A DNA stretch of 64,000 bases from Stieleria bergensis (lineage in GTDB: Bacteria > Planctomycetota > Planctomycetia > Pirellulales > Pirellulaceae): positions 2,473,247-2,537,246 of the forward strand of contig CP036272.1 of NCBI GenBank assembly GCA_007745635.1. Direction: 5' to 3'. This document shows positions 29,469-36,785 of the stretch, piece after piece. The number at the start of each line of letters is the position of its first letter. Position 1 is the first letter of the stretch. The notes beneath the pieces are model-generated. The model was not told the origin of the DNA and made no database searches. It worked only from the letters and a program-made list of their open reading frames with translations. The translations under genes and the position numbers were made by a program.

Positions 29469-30938
29469 TCACTCGCTGAGAATGCCAAACATCACGCCGG
29501 CAATGCATGCGGTCATGCAGCAAGCCAGCATGCCACCAAACATTGCCCGTAGGCCAAGTTGGGCGAGGTCCTTTTTTCGTTTGGGGGCGAGCGGACCGAT
29601 CCCACCAAGCTGAATGCCGATGGCGCCGAAATTGCTGAAGCCACACAACGCGTAGGTCAGGATGACCTTGGAGCGTTCGCTAAGCTGCGCGTCACTCTCC
29701 AGCAGACCCATGTAGGCCACGAATTCGTTGATGATTAGCTTTTTGCCCAATAGGTTCCCCGCGATCGTGCAGTCCTTTGGCTCGATTCCCATGATCCAAC
29801 CCATTGGATAAAACAGTGTGCCGAAGATTCGTTGCAGAGATAATTCGATGCCCACGAGTCCGCCAAGTCCTTGCAGTAGAATGTCCATGAACATGATCAA
29901 GGCTAAAAAAGCGATCAGCATCGCACCGATATTCAAGGCTAGCTTTAGGCCTTCGCTCGCTCCGTCCGCGGCGGCTTGCAGCACGTTTACCGCACTCTGG
30001 TCCATTTCGGCTTCGGTGGTTTCCAACGCTTGCGGTTGCTCGGTTTCGGGTTGCATGATTTTGGCGAGCACCAATGCTGCTGGCGCGGAAATGATCGAGG
30101 CCGTTAGCAGGTGCCCAGCACTGACGCCAAGGCTTGCGAAGATGGCGATCAGGCTGCCGCTGATGGTTGCAAAGCCGCCCACCATCAGCGCGTTGAGTTC
30201 GCTTCGCGTCATGGCATTGATATAGGGTTTGATCACTAGCGGAGCTTCCGTGTGCCCGACGAAAACGTTCGCCGCCGCTGCCAAACTTTCCGCACCGCTG
30301 ACCCGCAGTGTCTTTTGCATCACCCAAGCCATCGCTCGAATCAAACGCTGCATCACACCAAGGTAGTAGAGGACACTTGTGAGTGCAGCGAAAAAGATCA
30401 CCGTGGGTAAAACGCCAAACGCAAATGTCGTCAGCAGTGCACGAGGGTGTGTTTTGTTGGCGGTATCAACGGGGTCAGGATTGACGTTGAAAACAAAGGA
30501 AGCCCCGGCGTTTACACTTTCTTGAATCGTGCCGAAAAAGGACTCCACGATCCAAAATACGATTCCGTTGTGAAAGCGATCAATGGCCACACCGCTGGCG
30601 ACCGCACGGGAGATCTCTTCCGTGGTGACCTCTTCCGACTGCACCGCCAGTTTCAATTCCGCGACGTTTTCGAAGCGACCGTCCAAGATGTCAGCGAGCG
30701 GTTGGTTGTCGCTAAGTGTTGCAAGGCTCTGATAGGAATCGTGGGTCTTCGGAAATGTCCAGCTTTGCGAGTTAAAGAACATCGCCGCCAAGATTGCTTG
30801 AAGCCCCAGACCAATCCCGACAAGTCGCCATGGAATGCGTTTTCGATCCGAGCTGACGGCAACAGCCAGCGCGAGCATGGTCACGATCCCAATCAGGCTG
30901 ACGAAATTGAGATGCGAGACTTCTCCGATCAAATACAT
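29469..30938 (-). CDS. Concentrative nucleoside transporter (CNT/NupC family)
   Basis: The protein has 489 residues with about ten hydrophobic segments. Family signatures are present: VFVGHTEAPLVIKPY, GGFATISGSLIAIFAS and KLIINEFVAYMGLL, the last two being the nucleoside- and cation-binding helices of CNT transporters. It should import nucleosides with Na+ or H+. A loop of about 90 residues early in the protein (including QSEEVTTEEISRAVASGVAI) is longer than in E. coli NupC. Upstream, the divergent leader contains an inverted repeat at 31064. Confidence 0.92.
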   Translation of the reverse strand: MYLIGEVSHLNFVSLIGIVTMLALAVAVSSDRKRIPWRLVGIGLGLQAILAAMFFNSQSWTFPKTHDSYQSLATLSDNQPLADILDGRFENVAELKLAVQSEEVTTEEISRAVASGVAIDRFHNGIVFWIVESFFGTIQESVNAGASFVFNVNPDPVDTANKTHPRALLTTFAFGVLPTVIFFAALTSVLYYLGVMQRLIRAMAWVMQKTLRVSGAESLAAAANVFVGHTEAPLVIKPYINAMTRSELNALMVGGFATISGSLIAIFASLGVSAGHLLTASIISAPAALVLAKIMQPETEQPQALETTEAEMDQSAVNVLQAAADGASEGLKLALNIGAMLIAFLALIMFMDILLQGLGGLVGIELSLQRIFGTLFYPMGWIMGIEPKDCTIAGNLLGKKLIINEFVAYMGLLESDAQLSERSKVILTYALCGFSNFGAIGIQLGGIGPLAPKRKKDLAQLGLRAMFGGMLACCMTACIAGVMFGILSE

Positions 30939-31249
30939 AAGCGCAGCGAACGATTGTGGCGTGGCGGGTGGACCATGAGCGATATTCTAGCGTTAATCCG
31001 CCTAGGCTGCAGACAGACTGGCAGCGGGAAGTGACGGTCCTGGGCAGGCAACCGACCGCGATCGCGTTTGCCTTAAAAGTTGCAAACGCATCCAGCCTAA
31101 ATGTTTTGGCGCCACGCGAAAAATCTGTCTGGTTTTGGGCGGTGGCTTAAAGCACATCAATCAGTCCAAGCCATCTCAAGTTAGAATAACGCAAGCATTT
31201 TTCGTTTCCGTTTCACGCTGAACCAGCACAACAAGAGTTGAACCCGCAC
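30939..31249. promoter_or_regulatory. Divergent leader with perfect 8-bp inverted repeat
   Basis: This region separates the divergent transporter and secreted-protein genes. It contains GCGTTTGC (31064-31071) and GCAAACGC (31082-31089) with a 10-nt AT-rich spacer, a form suited to an operator or a hairpin. No protein is known to bind it. Otherwise nothing is seen. Confidence 0.4.
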
Positions 31250-31882
31250 ATGAAAACAATCTTTTCTTTCGTCTTTGCGTTTTTGTTGATTGGAAATGCT
31301 GCCTCTGGTGAAGAATTCCATGATGATTTCCGCGATGCCAAGCTTCAGGGACGATTGGCGGAACGGGGCGCGTGGCAGTTTGGTGATGGAGTTGCCAGTT
31401 GCGTTTGTGACCCTGACCTCTATAAACAATTCAAGAATCATGGTCCGATTTTGAAGTGGCCGCGCAAGTTCAGTGACGCCAAAATCTCATTCCAGATGAA
31501 GGCAGAAGATTGTGGACGTGTCGTTTTCACGCTAAACGGTGACGGACATGTGTTTCGTGTCACGCTTGCCGACGAACGAGAAGACGCACCTGCGGGGCAA
31601 TCGAAGGTGCCGACGCGAGTCATTGCCTGGGCCACCAAGTCGTCGAAACAGAATAAGGGAGACACGATCAAACCCGCAGGGATGCCGGACCTTGCCCGCG
31701 TGAATGGGAAATGGGTACCGGTTCAGTTGGCTGTGGTCGGCAAGCGAGCGTTGTTGACCATTGGCGATTTTCAAACTGAAATCGATCATGCAGCCCTCGC
31801 ACGCGAGAAGAGCATGGTCATGCTGACCTTCGCCCATGGCAAGCTCTCTGTCCGAGACTTCAGGATGAGTGTCTCTGAATAA
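31250..31882 (+). CDS. Secreted protein, possibly concanavalin-like fold
   Basis: The protein has 210 residues: a signal peptide (MKTIFSFVFAFLLIGNAASG), then EEFHDDFRD and alternating beta strands (VVFTLNGDGHVFRVTLAD) that resemble planctomycete DUF1080/LamG-like sugar-binding sandwiches. Similarity is at the level of fold pattern only. It could bind glycans outside the cell. An ATG at 31238 is also possible. The ECF sigma operon starts 167 bp downstream on the same strand. Confidence 0.6.
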   Translation: MKTIFSFVFAFLLIGNAASGEEFHDDFRDAKLQGRLAERGAWQFGDGVASCVCDPDLYKQFKNHGPILKWPRKFSDAKISFQMKAEDCGRVVFTLNGDGHVFRVTLADEREDAPAGQSKVPTRVIAWATKSSKQNKGDTIKPAGMPDLARVNGKWVPVQLAVVGKRALLTIGDFQTEIDHAALAREKSMVMLTFAHGKLSVRDFRMSVSE

Positions 31883-32048
31883 CTGATGCACTCTCTCAGT
31901 TGAATCACAACACGTCACCAGCTGATCAAGGTTGCCATCGCTAACGAGCAGACAGCAACCTTCATGCGTTGACTCGAAAACGCTCGGCAATGTCTTCTTT
32001 TTCATGCTTTTGTGGCAGGTTTTGGGATTGGGGGCGAATAAAGCAGGT

Positions 32049-32591
32049 ATGGAACATCCAATACCAAGATTCGAGCTCAGCGAGCACCAGTTTCTGGCGC
32101 TGCTGGTTCGTGCCGAGCCTGTTTTACGAGGATACGCGCGGACGCTCGTACCCGATTGGGATTTGGTGGATGAGGCAATTCAAGAAGCCACCATCACGAT
32201 GTGGCAAAAACGAGATCAGCTTGAAAGCGAAGATGGGTTTGTGCCTTGGGCCCGAGTCATTCTTCGCTTCAAGTGTCTCCGGCAATTGGAGAAACTCCGC
32301 TCACGGCAACCGATCTTGAGCGATGAAGTGTTGGAGAAACTCGCGGAGCGGTCGGAGAGACGCGATCCGATGGAACTGTCTGTCCGTGAGCGAGCGTTCC
32401 ACAGCTGTTTCACACAGTTTTCACGCGAGCATCGCGAATTGTTGCTCGCGCCTCATCACTCACTCGATTCGGTGGTTCGTTTGGCTGAGCGGAGGGGAAA
32501 GTCACCCAACGCGCTGTATAAGCTCTTGGCGCGACTCCGCAATCAACTCACCGAGTGTGTTCACTTGCGCATTTCGACGGAGGCAAAGTGA
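32049..32591 (+). CDS. ECF-type RNA polymerase sigma factor
   Basis: The protein has 180 residues. Region 2 reads LVRAEPVLRGYARTLV, then DLVDEAIQEATITMWQKRDQ with FVPWARVILRFKC, as in planctomycete/verrucomicrobial ECF factors. Region 4 is RELLLAPHH...VVRLAERRGKSPNALYKLLARLR, a helix-turn-helix for -35 recognition. The ATG at 32049 is chosen because region 2 follows directly; an ATG at 32004 is possible. The next gene is a FecR-like regulator overlapping or abutting its stop. The pair should regulate a target set that may include its own operon; this is inference. Confidence 0.88.
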   Translation: MEHPIPRFELSEHQFLALLVRAEPVLRGYARTLVPDWDLVDEAIQEATITMWQKRDQLESEDGFVPWARVILRFKCLRQLEKLRSRQPILSDEVLEKLAERSERRDPMELSVRERAFHSCFTQFSREHRELLLAPHHSLDSVVRLAERRGKSPNALYKLLARLRNQLTECVHLRISTEAK

Positions 32592-32593
32592 GC

Positions 32594-33997
32594 ATGGACT
32601 CCCATGAATTGATCTGCCGTTATTTGCATGGAGTCGCCTCCGAAGAAGAGGTGCGTGAGCTCGATCGCCGACTGCGATCGGACCAAGCACTCCAGGAGGA
32701 CTTTCTTGTTCAATCGGAACTGGATGCGAATCTTCGCCAGGAAGCCCAGTTGGGATCGCGGGACGACGTCCAGCAAGCATCTTCAGACGAATCAGCCGAT
32801 CACTGGCAACAGAACCATCGCGGTCGCCGCATGACGGTTCGGATCTTGCTAGCGCTGGCCACCGTGGCGCTGATCGCGGTCGTCACGCAAGCCTTTCTCT
32901 TGCCAGGCTCACCCCAGGAAATCATCACCGTCACCTCTGTAAGCGGCCCGATTGCTTGGACGGGGGACGGAGGCCATGTGACCAACGCGATTGCAGTAGG
33001 AGAAAAACTGCCTGGCGGGACGCTGGAATTGTTGTCGCCCGATGCCTCTGTTGAGTTTGCGTTTAAAGATCGATCCGCACTGACGCTTGCGGGGCTCTCG
33101 GCGATGACGATTTCGAATGATTCACTGAATGCTGGATCCGAAATGCAAAAGAAGTTGTATCTAAGGCATGGCAGACTTTCGGCTCGTGTGCAAAGACAAC
33201 CGCGCGGTCGCCCGCTGATCGTCAGCACGAACACTGCGGAGTTGACTGTTCTGGGAACGAAGTTCAATGTCGAAACGTCGCCGGAATCAACGCGGCTGAC
33301 GGTCAAGGAAGGAAGCGTTCGACTCAAGCGGTTGCCCGACGGGAAAGAGGTCGACGTGCCAGCTCAGCAATGCGTATTTGCATCGCTTGAAAATCAAAAC
33401 GCCTTGCCGCTGCAATCGCTCAATTCACCAGTGAATCGTTGGCAGAGCGAGCTGCGCCAGGATGTCGTCATGGGGAAGTGGACTTCACGTCTTTGGGGCA
33501 TTGGTGTGAAGCTCAAGAAGGCAGTTGCCAGTGGCAAAATGTCCGAACAAGAAGCACTGAAGGTCTATAAGCAGACCGCCCATCTCAACGATTCGGCTGG
33601 CAGTGTTTGGACTGTGTCTTCACCCGTTGGAGCACTGCTTGTTCTGTCCGTTGGTCGTTCACAGGACCATCCGGTCCACTTGCAGGCAACGTCCAGCATC
33701 CTCGTGCGGGGACGGGCGTTTTCGCGGACCCCTGTCAAAATCGGACTCAACGTCGAGTTCCCAGATGGCGGTTTTGCAGGCAAGTACAGCACAACCATCC
33801 CCGCTAGCCAGTTTGCCGTGGGTGAGGAGTTTGAAATGGAGCTTCCGCTTAACAAATTCCGGGACGATAGGAAGACAGATGTCTCTCCGGTTGGATTAGA
33901 GCTGACTGACTGGTGGTTGGTTGCCAAATCTTCCTCCGGAAAATTCGAAATCACCAGTGTCGAATTGGCAAACGCACCCCTGAGGGATAAACCATGA
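32594..33997 (+). CDS. FecR-like anti-sigma factor
   Basis: The protein has 467 residues. The N-terminal cytoplasmic part (MDSHELICRYLHGVASEEEV) resembles the sigma-binding helices of FecR-type anti-sigmas. One membrane helix lies at about 81-103. The outer part has a FecR domain including LYLRHGRLSARVQRQPRG and STNTAELTVLGTKFNVE. It then extends into a further region containing VKLKKAVASGKMSEQEALKVY and a beta-rich tail, longer than classical FecR. The start is ATG 32594 or GTG 32588, whose GTGA overlaps the sigma stop. The extension suggests the sensor binds more than one ligand. Confidence 0.85.
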   Translation: MDSHELICRYLHGVASEEEVRELDRRLRSDQALQEDFLVQSELDANLRQEAQLGSRDDVQQASSDESADHWQQNHRGRRMTVRILLALATVALIAVVTQAFLLPGSPQEIITVTSVSGPIAWTGDGGHVTNAIAVGEKLPGGTLELLSPDASVEFAFKDRSALTLAGLSAMTISNDSLNAGSEMQKKLYLRHGRLSARVQRQPRGRPLIVSTNTAELTVLGTKFNVETSPESTRLTVKEGSVRLKRLPDGKEVDVPAQQCVFASLENQNALPLQSLNSPVNRWQSELRQDVVMGKWTSRLWGIGVKLKKAVASGKMSEQEALKVYKQTAHLNDSAGSVWTVSSPVGALLVLSVGRSQDHPVHLQATSSILVRGRAFSRTPVKIGLNVEFPDGGFAGKYSTTIPASQFAVGEEFEMELPLNKFRDDRKTDVSPVGLELTDWWLVAKSSSGKFEITSVELANAPLRDKP

Positions 33998-35520
33998 AGA
34001 CTCGTTTTTACTTTGCTTTTCTGATCGCTGTTTCATTCGTTAGTTCAGCATCGCGAGCTGACGACAGTTGGAATCAATTTCGTGGTCGAAACGGCGATGG
34101 CATTGCCCGGCAAAGCAAGCTGCCCATTGAATTTGATGAAGCCAGAAACGTGCGGTGGAAGGTGGCGATTCCCGATTCAGGCTGGTCGTCCCCAGTGGTT
34201 TGGGAAAACGAGATCTGGTTGACCACTGGTAGTGACCAAAAGAAAGAAGCCCGGGCAATCTGCATCAACCTTCAGACGGGCGAGGTGATCAAGAGCATCA
34301 AGGTGTTCGAGATGATCGAACGAAAAGTCGATCCCGCTTACGTTTTCGACTCGCCGCATCTGAACAGTCCGGCGACGCCAACTCCGGTGGTTGAAGAGGA
34401 TCGCGTCTACGTGAGTTTTGGTTCGCAGGGGATCGCCTGCTTGGATCGCAAGTCCGGTGCAAAGATCTGGGAACGCCGCGACTTGCGGGTCTATCAACCT
34501 GTTCGCCAGGGATCGTCGCCAATCGTCGATGAGAAGAATCTGTATGTGGCATTTGATGGTACCGACCAGCAATTCTTTATTGCGATCAACAAAACGACGG
34601 GGGCCACGCGGTGGAAGGTCGATCGCAATGTTGAAACGGATTGGCGAGAAACGCTTTCTGAACGCGGACTGTCCCCGAAGAAAGGAGGCAAGCCAAATGA
34701 CAACAAGAAATCGTTTGCAACCGCCACCCTAATCGATGCTGGAGGTCGCCGTCAGCTGATTGCGCCCGCAGCTGAAGCAATCATTTCCTATGATCCGGAA
34801 ACAGGTGATGAACTGTGGCGCACCATCCACCCAGGCGGTTTCAATGTGGCTGCGCGGCCGATCTATGCTAATGGACTCGTCTACGTGTTTACGAGTGGAC
34901 TCAATCACTCATTGATCGGAATCCGACCCGATGGAACGGGAAATGTGACGGACTCCCATGTTGTTTGGTCCACCTTCAAAAGTACTCCAGCGATTCCCTC
35001 GCCCGTTCTCGTTGATGGGTTGCTCTTCATGGTGACCGCCAAGGGCGGGATTGCTCGCTGTCTTGATGCCAAGACCGGTCAAGAGATTTGGAAGAAGCGA
35101 TTGGGGGGCGACCATTGGGCGTCACCGATACTCGCTGATCACAAACTTTATTTCAGCAGTAAACAAGGTGAAGTGAAAGTGCTTGAAGCAACACAGCACG
35201 AACCTCGATTACTGGCATCGAATGAACTCAATGCCGAATTCATTGCCTCGCCTGCTGTTGCCGGCGACATGCTGATTCTCAGGTCCACGACTCACCTCTA
35301 TTGCGTATCAGCCGGGTCGCACCGGACTGAGGCACAGATTGCAGCAGACATTGATCCCAAACGAAATGCCGGGAAACCGGAGCCCGCGAAAAAGAAAACA
35401 GACGTTCAAGCGAACAGTCCCCTCGCCGCACTCGGTGCACAACTAAAAGCCATGGTCGCAGCTGGCAAGTTGACGCCCGAGGAAGCGATCGAATTGTTTC
35501 AGTCAGCTCAAGGCAAGTGA
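33994..35520 (+). CDS. PQQ-like beta-propeller protein of the sigma operon
   Basis: The protein has 508 residues. A signal peptide (to about SSASRA) precedes DDSWNQFRGRNGDGIARQS, the standard start of planctomycete PQQ propellers, and blades such as IACLDRKSGAKIWERRD and IARCLDAKTGQEIWKK. A Pro/Lys-rich linker ends the propeller, and the last 35 residues form a helical hairpin with LKAMVAAGKLTPEEAIELF, a motif also found in the genes before and after. The ATG overlaps the FecR stop (ATGA), so translation is coupled. PQQ binding is not implied. Confidence 0.9.
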   Translation: MKTRFYFAFLIAVSFVSSASRADDSWNQFRGRNGDGIARQSKLPIEFDEARNVRWKVAIPDSGWSSPVVWENEIWLTTGSDQKKEARAICINLQTGEVIKSIKVFEMIERKVDPAYVFDSPHLNSPATPTPVVEEDRVYVSFGSQGIACLDRKSGAKIWERRDLRVYQPVRQGSSPIVDEKNLYVAFDGTDQQFFIAINKTTGATRWKVDRNVETDWRETLSERGLSPKKGGKPNDNKKSFATATLIDAGGRRQLIAPAAEAIISYDPETGDELWRTIHPGGFNVAARPIYANGLVYVFTSGLNHSLIGIRPDGTGNVTDSHVVWSTFKSTPAIPSPVLVDGLLFMVTAKGGIARCLDAKTGQEIWKKRLGGDHWASPILADHKLYFSSKQGEVKVLEATQHEPRLLASNELNAEFIASPAVAGDMLILRSTTHLYCVSAGSHRTEAQIAADIDPKRNAGKPEPAKKKTDVQANSPLAALGAQLKAMVAAGKLTPEEAIELFQSAQGK

Positions 35521-35572
35521 GCTGCGTTCCTATGCTTTTGCAAAACACTTTCGAATCCCCAAAGAGTTTACC

Positions 35573-36760
35573 ATGAAAATAGCTACCCTGTTGCTCCTGA
35601 TTCCATTTGCTCTGTGTTGTGAATTCGCTTTCGCGCAAGACAAGTCCACCGCCCGTTGGGAGTCGGCGTACGAGCGACTGCTGGAGGCCGATCCGAGTGT
35701 GCAAAAGAAAATTGAAAGCGGACAAGCCACCAAGGAAGACGTGATCAATTGGTTGAAGAACCAAAATGGAAAAACCGCCAAGCAGCAAGATCGAAACAAG
35801 CCAACCCCAGACGCTGGCAATTTGAAAGGCAAGAGTGCTTTCCAGAGCAAGCTTGATGAAATGGTGAAGGCCGGCAAACTGTCGAAAGAAGACGCGGCCA
35901 ACCTGGCGGCAACGATGAACACCAAGGCGGCTGGATCAGAAGAAGCGAACCCACCGAAGAAAGTGGATTGGGACGCCGAATATGAAACGTTGATGGCCGA
36001 TCCAACCGCGCGTGCTTGGATTGAAAAGAAGCAGGCTTCGAAAGCTCAGGTGATCGAATACCTTAAGAACCAAGCCGGGGCACAAGCTAAAAAAGGCCAA
36101 GCCACTGGCGGAGTAAAGACCAAGTTAGGAGCGAAAACCAAAACAGGAGCTCGGCCTGGCAGTTTCAATTTCTACGCCATTGTCATCGGTCGCTTGAAGT
36201 CGAAAGACATCGAACTGGGTGAAATGGAAATCGATGTCGATTATGTGATCAGCAGCCAGCCACAACTGAATGCCAAACTCATCGGGACGCGGGTGAAGTT
36301 GGTCGGTGTTTCGGGGCAATTTCTGGATTCCTTGCTGCGGATCAAACGTGGCGAAACGATCAAAGTCCGCACCGGCGATTTCAATCCTAAAGCTGGCGTT
36401 CTCGGTTTTGGTTACAAGTTCCATGTGCTTGAACGCACCTCTCCTTTCCGGCCTGGAGACTTCGGTGTCCCGCCTAACGAGTTTCGAGGCTTTCAGGGAG
36501 AACTTGTGGGAAAGGTTGTCGAGGCGAGTGGCTACGAGGTGCTGTTAGAGGTTGCCGAGAGCCTGCCCGCTGAGGGCAGCCAAGCCACGGACGCGGCCTG
36601 CATTGTTGGCAAACGAATCCGCGTCGCTGGCTTCTTTGGTGGGCATCGTGATGCCTATGAAGCGATCAGCGCTGGCGACAAGATTCGAGTCAGTGTCTCT
36701 CATCGCAACAAGCAAAGCGATGCGGTGGATGTCACCGAAACGTTGGAAATGGATCAGTAG
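35573..36760 (+). CDS. Secreted protein of unknown function with duplicated helical unit
   Basis: The protein has 395 residues. A signal peptide (ending FAFAQ) is followed by two related units, YERLLEADPSVQKKI leading to EDVINWLKNQ (about 33-63) and YETLMADPTARAWI leading to AQVIEYLKNQ (about 137-167). Between them is LDEMVKAGKLSKEDAANLAA (about 94-113). After a Lys/Gly-rich linker the C-terminal 220 residues are beta-rich (FNFYAIVIGRLKSKDIELGE). No known domain was recognised. Its place between the PQQ propeller and the PSC cytochrome suggests an adaptor role; this is inference. Confidence 0.7.
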   Translation: MKIATLLLLIPFALCCEFAFAQDKSTARWESAYERLLEADPSVQKKIESGQATKEDVINWLKNQNGKTAKQQDRNKPTPDAGNLKGKSAFQSKLDEMVKAGKLSKEDAANLAATMNTKAAGSEEANPPKKVDWDAEYETLMADPTARAWIEKKQASKAQVIEYLKNQAGAQAKKGQATGGVKTKLGAKTKTGARPGSFNFYAIVIGRLKSKDIELGEMEIDVDYVISSQPQLNAKLIGTRVKLVGVSGQFLDSLLRIKRGETIKVRTGDFNPKAGVLGFGYKFHVLERTSPFRPGDFGVPPNEFRGFQGELVGKVVEASGYEVLLEVAESLPAEGSQATDAACIVGKRIRVAGFFGGHRDAYEAISAGDKIRVSVSHRNKQSDAVDVTETLEMDQ

Positions 36761-36785
36761 TGTCAACGCAGGCAGGTGTTACTCG

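Noticed and set aside
36552..36785. Upstream extension of the sigma-operon cytochrome
   Set aside because: This part overlaps the preceding gene in another frame and reads as random Arg/Ser-rich sequence; the signal peptide begins at 36786.
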